Part shown: in pieces, positions 1-7,629 of the stretch | How the letters are laid out: each line of letters opens with the position of its first letter | Numbering within the stretch: the stretch's first letter is position 1 | Assembly (NCBI GenBank): GCA_937930025.1 | Contig: CALGJW010000060.1 | Span: 1 to 48,331, forward strand | Origin: an uncultured Saprospiraceae bacterium | GTDB lineage: Bacteria; Bacteroidota; Bacteroidia; Chitinophagales; Saprospiraceae | DNA length: 48,331 nt | Reading direction: 5' to 3' | The notes under the pieces: generated by a model | The model's input: only the letters and a program-made list of their open reading frames with translations | The model's database searches: none | What the model was told of the DNA's origin: nothing | Made by a program: the position numbers and the translations under genes

Positions 1-125
1 GTGCCGTGGGCGCGCCTTCTAGTTTAGCCATTGAAAGTGCGGAAGCTTTTGGTATGAGCTTGATTGGTTTTTTGAAAAAGGAGAGCTTTAATATTTATTG
101 CGGAGCAGAAAGAATCTTAAGATGA
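1..125 (+). CDS. fdhD: FdhD, sulfur carrier for formate dehydrogenase (3' end only)
   Basis: Only the last 40 or so codons are in the window. Reading from base 3, the frame gives [20 protein letters not shown] followed by [20 protein letters not shown] and a TGA at 123-125. This matches the conserved FdhD C-terminus (SAPSSLA... GMTLIGF... RFNIYSG). FdhD transfers sulfur from IscS to the molybdenum cofactor of formate dehydrogenases. The catalytic cysteine pair lies outside the window. The stop codon overlaps the ATG of the next gene as ATGA, so the two are probably one transcript. A formate-dehydrogenase-like molybdoenzyme (7630-9930) on the same strand is the likely client. The start lies beyond the left edge. 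Confidence 0.9.
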   Translation, partial: AVGAPSSLAIESAEAFGMSLIGFLKKESFNIYCGAERILR

Positions 126-1540
126 AGCAGCCCCGGAGGATATTTATTTTTGCCATGCTGGCTTTTATCCTGTTCGATCTAGCCTGGAATTTCGCTGAAT
201 ATTATAACCAACCTTTGCAAGGGGATATCATCCCGCTGGTTTTACCCGACGAAAGAAATGCGCCAGTCTTATCAGATCCCTTTGGATTTAAAGCATTGGC
301 CTCAGGCGAATTTCACCCTAACATTAATCGCTTCTTTTGCAATTTTACTTTGTATGGTTTTTTTAGATCCGTCCCTTTTGTTTTGCAAAAAGTAGTTCAC
401 CCAGTTGAAAGTTTATATTTAGGATCTACGCTATTTAAGTTTCTGCTGCTCCTAGGCTTTTGGGCGCTCATGGTAAAATTCATCATCGGTTCCACAAAAT
501 TTTTCCAAGACATTTTACTTGCTAGTTTTATTGTGCTGCCGTTTTTTCAAAGTAGTGGGTGGCTTTCGTCGATTGAGCCCATGGGGGTTTCCATCGTTTA
601 TATTTTTTTCTACAGCTTTCCATTTTTCCTGCTATTGTTATTACTCTATGGCATTTTTTGGAGTACAGAAAAAACAGATCAATATTTCAAATTGAAACTA
701 TTGGCGATGGTTGGACTGATCATCGTATGTGCTTTTAGTTCCGCCTTGATGCCAGCCGTTGTGCTAATTGGCGGAGGGCTATATTTTTTACATTTTATTT
801 TTCAACAAATAAAAGAGAGACAGTTAGGCATAAAATATTTGCTATCAAAAATGGATTGGAGATTTTATTTAATCAGTCTGTTTTTTATCCTATCCCTCTA
901 TAGTTTCTTTCTTGGAAGCTTTAATCCTGAGTCTGTGGATAATCCATCTTTGTCTGAAAAATATGAAAAATTATTCAGTGGATTATTCAGTCAACTCATT
1001 CAAAAACCCGGGCCCACTATTCTCTGGTTAATAGCCCTAGTCAATTTTTCAATCATTCGTTATTTTAAAATTCCTATCGAATCAAAAAGCGTATTGCCTT
1101 ATGTGAACTACGCCATCTTTTTTACTGTAGTTTATATTTTCCTATTACCACTGGGCGGCTTTCGAGAATACCGTCCAGACATCTTGAGATCAGATACTTT
1201 GCTCCCAATAGCTTTGATGTGGATGATTATCGTTGGTGCATCTTCGTATCTTATTATTAAGCATTTACCAAAATATACTTATTTATTTTTGGGCATCGTA
1301 ATCTTATTTTCCCATCATGAATATGCTAAAGGACCTTCCGGAAAGGAATGCGAGGAAGCTGCGCTCTATCAATTGTCGGAGTCATCCAGTGATATCATAA
1401 ACTTAGAAGCGCCTTGTCGAGTGATGGCCTGGGTGGAAGAAGATTATCCTGAATGGTTTGTGAATCACTCTAAACTTTGGCAATATTGGAATATTACGGA
1501 AGGAAGGGTGCTGGTGAAGATGCCTAAGAAGGAAGAGTAG
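122..1540 (+). CDS. Polytopic membrane protein of unknown function
   Basis: Product of 472 residues with many hydrophobic segments: one near the N-terminus (about residues 8-22), then clusters around 105-130, 140-160, 168-190, 205-235, 255-275, 305-320, 335-350 and 375-405, plus a soluble C-terminal tail of about 60 residues. I do not recognise the family. The overall look recalls large integral-membrane enzymes or polymerases of cell-envelope loci, but no catalytic motif was identified. A TTG start at 98 is possible, but the ATG at 122 is preferred. It overlaps the fdhD stop as ATGA, a classic translational coupling, and places the basic MKQPRR stretch directly before the first membrane segment. 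No functional link to FdhD is evident beyond co-transcription. Confidence 0.75.
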   Translation: MKQPRRIFIFAMLAFILFDLAWNFAEYYNQPLQGDIIPLVLPDERNAPVLSDPFGFKALASGEFHPNINRFFCNFTLYGFFRSVPFVLQKVVHPVESLYLGSTLFKFLLLLGFWALMVKFIIGSTKFFQDILLASFIVLPFFQSSGWLSSIEPMGVSIVYIFFYSFPFFLLLLLLYGIFWSTEKTDQYFKLKLLAMVGLIIVCAFSSALMPAVVLIGGGLYFLHFIFQQIKERQLGIKYLLSKMDWRFYLISLFFILSLYSFFLGSFNPESVDNPSLSEKYEKLFSGLFSQLIQKPGPTILWLIALVNFSIIRYFKIPIESKSVLPYVNYAIFFTVVYIFLLPLGGFREYRPDILRSDTLLPIALMWMIIVGASSYLIIKHLPKYTYLFLGIVILFSHHEYAKGPSGKECEEAALYQLSESSSDIINLEAPCRVMAWVEEDYPEWFVNHSKLWQYWNITEGRVLVKMPKKEE

Positions 1541-1736
1541 GATTAAAAGTTTCTGTCAGTTATAGACCCATACTTCAACATTTAAAAATATACGCTGGAT
1601 TTGTTGCCTTCTCATGCCGCGATGTAGAAAATCTGTCCTGTTAAATTTTTGATTTGCAAAAATTTACGGTTATATGGTTATGGAATTGAAATCAATTTGT
1701 TATATTCACATTATTCAAAAACCAAAAAAAGTAATA

Positions 1737-4268
1737 ATGAACCGATTTAAAAATTTTCAAACCTTCTCTTATTCTTCTCTTATTCTTCTCTTATTCTTTG
1801 CTGTTCCTGACGGACATACTCAGAGTAAAGAAATAATACCTCTTAATCATTCATGTGCTACCGAAATTACGGAAGAAGTATTTGATGCTTTTTTAGAGCA
1901 CAAGCAAAGAAACCTCTCAAGCTATGAGTCTCAAAATAGAAGTGGAACTCCATTTACGGTTCCGGTAAGAGTTATTGTACTGAGGCGATCAGATGGAACG
2001 GGATCTTTTTGGATAAACTCTACTTCGGATGTTGATGATTTTATATTGAATTTAAATGATAGCTATCAAGGCACTGTGGTAGATTTCATCCATTGTGGAG
2101 ATCCTATATTTATCGATAGTGATTATTATTATAATGAATTCCTTGATGGTAATCTCGACTTCAATAATTTCACAAACGACTTATATATTGATTTAGCATA
2201 TTTTTCAAGCGATGCTAATTTCTATGTTCCAGCTCCCGGGATGGGTGGTCGTTCCTCCGCCGAATGGCCTTGTTTAACAGGAGCTCCAGGTACTCCAAAC
2301 GGTATATACGGATGCCAATATGGAGAAATAGACAACCTGATTAGGTTAAATAGTTCTAACCCTAATTCTTCTGCCCATGAAATGGGGCACCATTTGGGTC
2401 TTATGCATCCACACAATGGAGCTTCGATTTACAACCCTCTGTTATTGACTGATAAGGATATTCCTTATAACGATCATCCGTATAATTATTCTTTGGCTTC
2501 AAGAGAGTTAATGTTAAGGAATCCAGACATTGATAAATTATATACTTTGCCTAATTGCAGTTTTGCAGGTGATTTTTGTTGTGATACTCCCGCTACGGGA
2601 TGGCTTAGCGAAGAAAATGGTACTGGTCTGAAGAGCATCCCAGAAAGGTATCCAGCTCCGGGTCAACCAAACTGTTGTAATCCAGGTGGTGGTCCTTTGG
2701 AGTCCGGAATATTTCAAACCTCCGTTGCTGATGGCTGCCTGTTGTCAGGGTCTTATAAGGATTACAATGGGGACAGTTATGAAGATCAGGTTGACCTACA
2801 AAGTATAGCCTCAAACTATATGAGTCATACTTATCTTAATATCTGTGGAAGCCTTAATTTTACGGAAGACCAAAAGATGAGATTCTGCAATATCTATGAT
2901 GCCAGAAGATCACAGCAATATGAAAATGATAAATGTGGTAATCATGAAGACCTAGTTACTTTTTGGGATGGACCGGAAATAATAAATGAAGTTTCTATTC
3001 AGTCCAGGCATAATAACTCGACAAAGTATGCCAATACTTTTACCACCTTTGAAGGGAAGTTCTCCTCAATTCTTTATTCAGATGAATTAACATCTAACGT
3101 TAGAAAACTTGGCAGCAAGAATGGTTTGGATTCGGATCCCTATTTGCCAAGCGATTGGAGAGAAGGGTTAACAGTAACTGATCTCACTATTTTGGCAAGA
3201 TACATAGTGGGACTGCAATCATTAAATGGATTTCAGAAACTAAGTAGCGATGTGAACAATGATGGGAATATTGATGCCTTTGATTTAATCGATATTCAAA
3301 AATTGATACTTTTTGTTACCGATGATTTTCCAAATCAAAATTCGCCATGGAAATTCATTCCTGAATATATTCCTACCGACCACACTACGGCATTTAATAA
3401 TGATCCATATAACATGGATATTGATGGTGTTTCAACTAATGGTTTTCCTATTTATACTGAAAACAATTGGAGTTATTCAATTTTAGATGGATTGAATGGG
3501 GTTGCTGGATTTAATGGGTATAAATTAGGCGATATAAATAAATCATCAATGCTTTCGCCTCCTGTCTTCGCTAATTGTTATGAATCAGATATTTCCATTT
3601 CGAATGACGTTATTCCTGTAAACCAGCCTATTGGTATAGCAGTCGAGGTAAAAGACAATATTAATTTTGAAAGCGCAGAATTAAATTTTGTGCTTCACGA
3701 AAGCGTTGAAATCGCGGATGTAACCTCAAGTTTAAATTCTTTTCAGGAATTGACAAGCTACAGTATTACGGAGAATAAGGGAGTTCAATATTTGAAGTTG
3801 TTAGTATTAAATCAAAACGCTTCGAAAATAGTTTCAAAGAATTATCCAGTTTTTGAAATTACTATGAGTTCAAATGAATCGTTGCCATTAAGTGAATTAA
3901 TCACTTTGGACGCAAACGCTCCATCTGTATTTATTTCGGACTTAGATGACTGTAACACCCTTGCGGAATTAGAAATAAATGTCGATATTGTTGGAGATGA
4001 ATTTTCTAGTAAAATATCCAATTCGGGTAATTTAGGAAGTTTGATTTTCCCAAACCCTAGTGAAGGAAATGTATTTGTGGACCTAAGCCAGTATTCTTTT
4101 GATATAGCGGTGAAAATTGAAATTTTTGATTTAAACGGAAAGAAAATCAATGAAGTCGTCACTAACGAAAAAATGATTCGTTTGGAAACGAAGGATTATC
4201 CGAAAGGAGTCTACTACATTAATATATTTCTAGATGAAATCATCACCCAAAAATTCATTTTAAATTAG
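1737..4268 (+). CDS. Secreted M43-like zinc metalloprotease with dockerin-like segment and T9SS sorting domain
   Basis: Predicted exported protease of 843 residues. The ATG at 1737 is chosen over the upstream 1674 because it starts a normal signal peptide (MNRFKNFQTF, hydrophobic SSLILLLFF, then a cleavage-like site near HTQS). The zinc-binding motif HEMGHHLGLMH (HExxHxxGxxH, first His about residue 214) and a later methionine in SNYMSHTY, plausibly the Met-turn, place it in the metzincin/pappalysin-like (M43) group. Around residues 480-535 a dockerin type I-like pair occurs (LTVTDLTILARYIVG, then DVNNDGNIDAFDLIDIQKLI, a calcium-loop pattern). The last 80 residues (IFPNPSEGNVFVDLS to the end) are a type A T9SS sorting domain, so cell-surface or extracellular release is expected. 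The signal-peptide codons contain a triple 11-bp repeat, described separately. Confidence 0.85.
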   Translation: MNRFKNFQTFSYSSLILLLFFAVPDGHTQSKEIIPLNHSCATEITEEVFDAFLEHKQRNLSSYESQNRSGTPFTVPVRVIVLRRSDGTGSFWINSTSDVDDFILNLNDSYQGTVVDFIHCGDPIFIDSDYYYNEFLDGNLDFNNFTNDLYIDLAYFSSDANFYVPAPGMGGRSSAEWPCLTGAPGTPNGIYGCQYGEIDNLIRLNSSNPNSSAHEMGHHLGLMHPHNGASIYNPLLLTDKDIPYNDHPYNYSLASRELMLRNPDIDKLYTLPNCSFAGDFCCDTPATGWLSEENGTGLKSIPERYPAPGQPNCCNPGGGPLESGIFQTSVADGCLLSGSYKDYNGDSYEDQVDLQSIASNYMSHTYLNICGSLNFTEDQKMRFCNIYDARRSQQYENDKCGNHEDLVTFWDGPEIINEVSIQSRHNNSTKYANTFTTFEGKFSSILYSDELTSNVRKLGSKNGLDSDPYLPSDWREGLTVTDLTILARYIVGLQSLNGFQKLSSDVNNDGNIDAFDLIDIQKLILFVTDDFPNQNSPWKFIPEYIPTDHTTAFNNDPYNMDIDGVSTNGFPIYTENNWSYSILDGLNGVAGFNGYKLGDINKSSMLSPPVFANCYESDISISNDVIPVNQPIGIAVEVKDNINFESAELNFVLHESVEIADVTSSLNSFQELTSYSITENKGVQYLKLLVLNQNASKIVSKNYPVFEITMSSNESLPLSELITLDANAPSVFISDLDDCNTLAELEINVDIVGDEFSSKISNSGNLGSLIFPNPSEGNVFVDLSQYSFDIAVKIEIFDLNGKKINEVVTNEKMIRLETKDYPKGVYYINIFLDEIITQKFILN
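1764..1796 (+). repeat. Three perfect tandem copies of an 11-bp unit inside signal-peptide codons
   Basis: The unit TTCTCTTATTC occurs at 1764-1774, 1775-1785 and 1786-1796 with no mismatch. It encodes the hydrophobic core of the protease signal peptide. Because 11 is not a multiple of three, gain or loss of one unit would shift the reading frame nine to twenty codons after the start; three units together keep the frame. Confidence 0.9.
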
Positions 4269-4283
4269 AAATTAAACCAATAA

Positions 4284-5867
4284 ATGAACATATCAACACA
4301 GCAAATGAAAGCCGCACAAAGCATTGTGGCCTTCATTTGCTTTTTTCTTAATTTTTCTTTTGGACAAACCTTAGAATTAGAGAAAACAAATCAGTATTCT
4401 TTTCTAGCAGGGCAGCATACATTCAATTGGTTTATACCAAATTTTAAAGTTCGTTTTGATTCTAAATCTAATGTATTTTTTAATTTAAACTATTTAACTC
4501 CTGGCACTTCAAACGGAATTGCATTTGGAAGTATTATTGATAACCAGATTTCCCTTTTTGACACGACTGATGTGGTTGGTTTCCCAGAACAATTGATTAA
4601 TATATTTGTAGATGACATCGATAACCGTCATTATTCTGTAGCGAGCCCTTTTGGTGGAAGAGTGAGTAAGGCAGATAAAGAGGGCAATATTTTATGGGAT
4701 TGTTTTTCATCCAATGACAAGCCATTTAATCCAGTTTTCCATATCCTGTCCAGCGATAATCATCCTATTATATTGTGGGATAAATTGATTCAAGATACCA
4801 CTCAAAGAACCTTGGTAAAACTTGACAATGAAACAGGAGCTATTTTATGGGAAAGTGAAAATGTTTTTGATATTACTGGAGATATGACGGGAAGAATCCT
4901 TAAGGAAGTAGATGGCCACTTTCAGCTATTTCAAAACAATAATAATTTTCTAAATATAACCTTTTTCGATCAGAACGGAATTGTAACTCAATCAAATAGT
5001 AAAGAATTAAATGGCAATTCACCAAGATATATTATCAATGTAGATGACTTTGGTAATACTTATCTTGGAATGGATGGTTGGGGTTATCAATGCCCTAAAC
5101 TAAATACACTAGGAGACACCATATGGTTCTATAATCGCCCTTCCCCTTTTGGAAATGAAGTCACTAATCGAACATTGGATATCCTTTTTGACCAGTCAGG
5201 ATCAGTCTATCTTTCTGGCCCTTATCGTTTTATTGCAGATAGTACCTCCTCCATGTTGTTGACCAAATTGGATGCCGAAGGGGAGATGTTATGGGAAACT
5301 TCAACCCATCACCTTAATGAGGCTGTAACAATATTTCCCAGTAAAACATTTATTAATAATGATACTATTTGGACTGCTTTCAATTTGTCCTTTGGCCCCG
5401 GTGATTTTAGAGGAGGTGTGATGGCCTTTGATTTAGAAGGCGACATTTTACTTTACAAAGAGATTGAAGAATTTTCCCCAATTGGACTATCGGGCTGGAT
5501 GGATTTTCATGAAGATGAGATCGTCATCCTAGGATCATCTAGCGCAGAAATAGATACCGATAGTATTTACCAACATATTATTCGCTATAAAGTTTCGACC
5601 ATAACAAATGTAAGTACCCCAGAAGTTCAAACGGTCAAAATTATTCCTTATCCGAATCCCAGCTCAGATTGGTTATCCTTTAAAAACTTGAATGCGGCTG
5701 AACTTGATTTTATTAAAATCTCAGACATGCAAGGAAGGGTGGTTTCCTTTTTGGAAAAGGATGACATTGAAGATTCTATTAACATCAATTATCTGGCAGC
5801 TGGCACCTACATTTTTAATTATGGAGTCGATGGGAAGCAGTATGCGGCGAAAATTGTGAAGCAGTAG
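4284..5867 (+). CDS. Secreted propeller-like protein with T9SS sorting domain, tandem paralog copy 1
   Basis: Product of 527 residues with a signal peptide (MKAAQSIVAFICFFLNFSFG, cleavage near Q-T), a central region of repeated beta-strand patterns with LW-D/E and ILSSDNHPIIL-like units reminiscent of beta-propeller blades, and a type A T9SS sorting domain in the last 75 or so residues (YPNPSSDWLSF ... AAKIVKQ). It is homologous over its full length to the next gene (5902-7485), from which it is separated by 34 bp. Translation could start at 4284 or at the in-frame ATG at 4305, which gives a more typical signal peptide and lies in the left arm of a strong hairpin. It follows the M43 protease by 15 bp, so the three may be co-transcribed. 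Function is unknown; a surface or secreted binding role is a guess. Confidence 0.8.
   Translation: MNISTQQMKAAQSIVAFICFFLNFSFGQTLELEKTNQYSFLAGQHTFNWFIPNFKVRFDSKSNVFFNLNYLTPGTSNGIAFGSIIDNQISLFDTTDVVGFPEQLINIFVDDIDNRHYSVASPFGGRVSKADKEGNILWDCFSSNDKPFNPVFHILSSDNHPIILWDKLIQDTTQRTLVKLDNETGAILWESENVFDITGDMTGRILKEVDGHFQLFQNNNNFLNITFFDQNGIVTQSNSKELNGNSPRYIINVDDFGNTYLGMDGWGYQCPKLNTLGDTIWFYNRPSPFGNEVTNRTLDILFDQSGSVYLSGPYRFIADSTSSMLLTKLDAEGEMLWETSTHHLNEAVTIFPSKTFINNDTIWTAFNLSFGPGDFRGGVMAFDLEGDILLYKEIEEFSPIGLSGWMDFHEDEIVILGSSSAEIDTDSIYQHIIRYKVSTITNVSTPEVQTVKIIPYPNPSSDWLSFKNLNAAELDFIKISDMQGRVVSFLEKDDIEDSININYLAAGTYIFNYGVDGKQYAAKIVKQ
4301..4346 (+). promoter_or_regulatory. Terminator-like hairpin within the signal-peptide codons, copy 1
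   Basis: Left arm 4301-4316 (GCAAATGAAAGCCGCA) pairs with right arm 4325-4340 (TGTGGCCTTCATTTGC) across an 8-nt loop, with one A-C mismatch and one G-T pair. It is followed directly by six T residues (4341-4346). The arm includes the internal ATG at 4305. A paralogous hairpin sits at the same place in the next gene with pair-preserving substitutions. It could act as an attenuator/intrinsic terminator or hide the start codon; this is inference. Confidence 0.65.
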
Positions 5868-5886
5868 ATTGGGTTCGTATTAATAG
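5541..5886 (+). repeat. Near-identical 3' segment shared with the downstream paralog (copy 1)
   Basis: This segment matches 7159-7504 at a constant offset of 1618 bases and includes the sorting-domain codons, the stop and 19 bases after it. Within it, 5674-5761 is identical to 7292-7379 over 88 bases, whereas the upstream parts of the two genes are clearly more diverged. Confidence 0.85.
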
Positions 5887-5901
5887 GTTTATATTTAAAA
5901 C

Positions 5902-7485
5902 ATGAACATATCAACTCAAAAGATGAAAGCCACAAAACTTACTGTGGCTTTCATCTTGTTTTTTTTTAATGTCTCGTTCAGCCAAACATTGGAATTGGAG
6001 AAAATTGCGCAATATTCTCTTCTTTCAGGAGAACATGCTGTAACCGCTCTTGGTCCGAAAAAAGTACTTTTTGATTCAGAATCCGATATTTTTTTTAATC
6101 TGGGTTATGTAAACCCTGGAACTTCCAATGGTTTAGTTTTTGGAAGTATTGTAGCCGACGAGTTTCTGCTTTTTGACACAGCTGATGTTGTTGGTTTTCC
6201 AGATCAGCTCATCAATATATTGGTGGATGAGGATGATAATTGTCACTACTCAACTGTAGGTCCATTTGGTGGGAGAATTATTAAGGCGAATAAGGCAGGA
6301 GTTATTTTCTGGGAATGTTTTGCTTCCAACAACAAGCCTTTTAATCCAGTTTTTCATATTATTTCTGAAGACAACCATCCCGTTGTTTTGCTGGACGAAA
6401 ATTTTCTAGACACCACCGAGAGAAGGTTGGTTAAAATAAATAACACCACCGGCGAAAAACTTTGGGAAAGTGAAAATATTTTTGAAACAACGGGAGTAAT
6501 GTCTGCACATTTTTTAAAAGAGGTAAATGGCCGTTTTCAGCTTTTTCAAAACAGTGATGACTCGATGAACATCATGCAATTCGATCAGGATGGTAATATT
6601 GTGGAATCAAATAATAAAGTATTGTCCGGTAATTCATTTCCGAATGAATATATCAATATGGATGAGGAGGGTAATACTTATCTCGGTTTTGAAGGTTGGG
6701 GGTACAAGTGTCCTAAACTAAATCAACATGGAGATACCCTTTGGTTTTATGAACGCCCTTCCCCTTTTGGAATTGAAACCACTAACCGAACGTTAGATAT
6801 ACTCTTTGATAGTCAGCACTCAACTTATATCTCAGGTCCGTATAGGTTCGAGGAGGAGGGTCTTTTTTCAATGTTATTGACAAAGCTAAATAGCGATGGA
6901 GAAGTTATATGGGAAACCTCAACGCACTATTTGAGCGATTCAGCAACAATATTCCCCAATAAAACTTTTATAAATAAAGATACCATTTGGAGTACAGTTG
7001 AATTGTTCTATGGTCCAGGCAATGCAAAAGGAGCAATAATTGCTTTTGATGTTGAGGGTAATGTTTTGTTGTTCAAAGAGATCGAAGAATTTTCCCCTAT
7101 AGGACGATCAGCTTGGATGGATTTTCACGAAGATGAAATAGCCATCATAGGATCTTCTAGCGCAGAAATAGATACCGACAGTATTTACCAGCATATTATT
7201 CGGTATAAAGTTTCGACCATTACAAATGTAAGCACTCCAGAAGTACAAACGGTCAAAATAATTCCCTATCCCAACCCCAGCTCAGATTGGGTATCCTTTA
7301 AAAACTTGAATGCGGCTGAACTTGATTTTATTAAAATCTCAGACATGCAAGGAAGGGTGGTTTCCTTTTTGGAAAAGGAGGACATTGAAGATGTTATCAA
7401 CATCCTTTATCTAGCAGCCGGCACTTATATTATCAATTACGGCGTTGCTGGGAAGCAGTATGCGGCGAAAATTGTGAAGCAGTAG
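5902..7485 (+). CDS. Secreted propeller-like protein with T9SS sorting domain, tandem paralog copy 2
   Basis: Product of 527 residues, the same length as its upstream neighbour and collinear with it: signal peptide (MKATKLTVAFILFFFNVSFS from the second Met), the same blade-like repeats (LFDTADVVGFPDQLINI, SSNNKPFNPVFHI-type segments) and an almost identical type A T9SS sorting domain ending AAKIVKQ. The central region has many substitutions relative to copy 1, but motif spacing is kept, so this is an old tandem duplication with a recently homogenised 3' end. The alternative start at 5923 lies inside the left arm of a perfect 15-bp hairpin. No catalytic motif was recognised. The unit ends 144 bp before the molybdoenzyme gene. 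Confidence 0.8.
   Translation: MNISTQKMKATKLTVAFILFFFNVSFSQTLELEKIAQYSLLSGEHAVTALGPKKVLFDSESDIFFNLGYVNPGTSNGLVFGSIVADEFLLFDTADVVGFPDQLINILVDEDDNCHYSTVGPFGGRIIKANKAGVIFWECFASNNKPFNPVFHIISEDNHPVVLLDENFLDTTERRLVKINNTTGEKLWESENIFETTGVMSAHFLKEVNGRFQLFQNSDDSMNIMQFDQDGNIVESNNKVLSGNSFPNEYINMDEEGNTYLGFEGWGYKCPKLNQHGDTLWFYERPSPFGIETTNRTLDILFDSQHSTYISGPYRFEEEGLFSMLLTKLNSDGEVIWETSTHYLSDSATIFPNKTFINKDTIWSTVELFYGPGNAKGAIIAFDVEGNVLLFKEIEEFSPIGRSAWMDFHEDEIAIIGSSSAEIDTDSIYQHIIRYKVSTITNVSTPEVQTVKIIPYPNPSSDWVSFKNLNAAELDFIKISDMQGRVVSFLEKEDIEDVINILYLAAGTYIINYGVAGKQYAAKIVKQ
5920..5967 (+). promoter_or_regulatory. Terminator-like hairpin within the signal-peptide codons, copy 2
   Basis: Left arm 5920-5934 (AAGATGAAAGCCACA) is perfectly complementary to right arm 5943-5957 (TGTGGCTTTCATCTT) with an 8-nt loop. 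A G and nine T residues (5959-5967) follow, giving the shape of an intrinsic terminator about 20-65 bases into the reading frame. The second in-frame ATG (5923) is in the stem. Confidence 0.7.
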
Positions 7486-7504
7486 CTTGGGTTCGTATTA
7501 ATAG
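7159..7504 (+). repeat. Near-identical 3' segment shared with the upstream paralog (copy 2)
   Basis: Partner of 5541-5886; it covers the last 109 codons of copy 2 and the first 19 bases after its stop, including the shared TTGGGTTCGTATTAATAG. Confidence 0.85.
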
Positions 7505-7629
7505 TTCAAATGTCCCGCCATTTGCAATTTCCAGTCTGCATAGCAATCCTCCTTTACTCACTCCTTTGGAAATAAATGATTTTCATAACTTGTAGGCGCT
7601 AACTAGAATCTTGATAGCCACTACAACCA

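Noticed and set aside
98-121. TTG start at 98 for the first membrane protein
   Set aside because: The extra eight codons lie wholly within fdhD, and the ATG at 122 gives the ATGA overlap.
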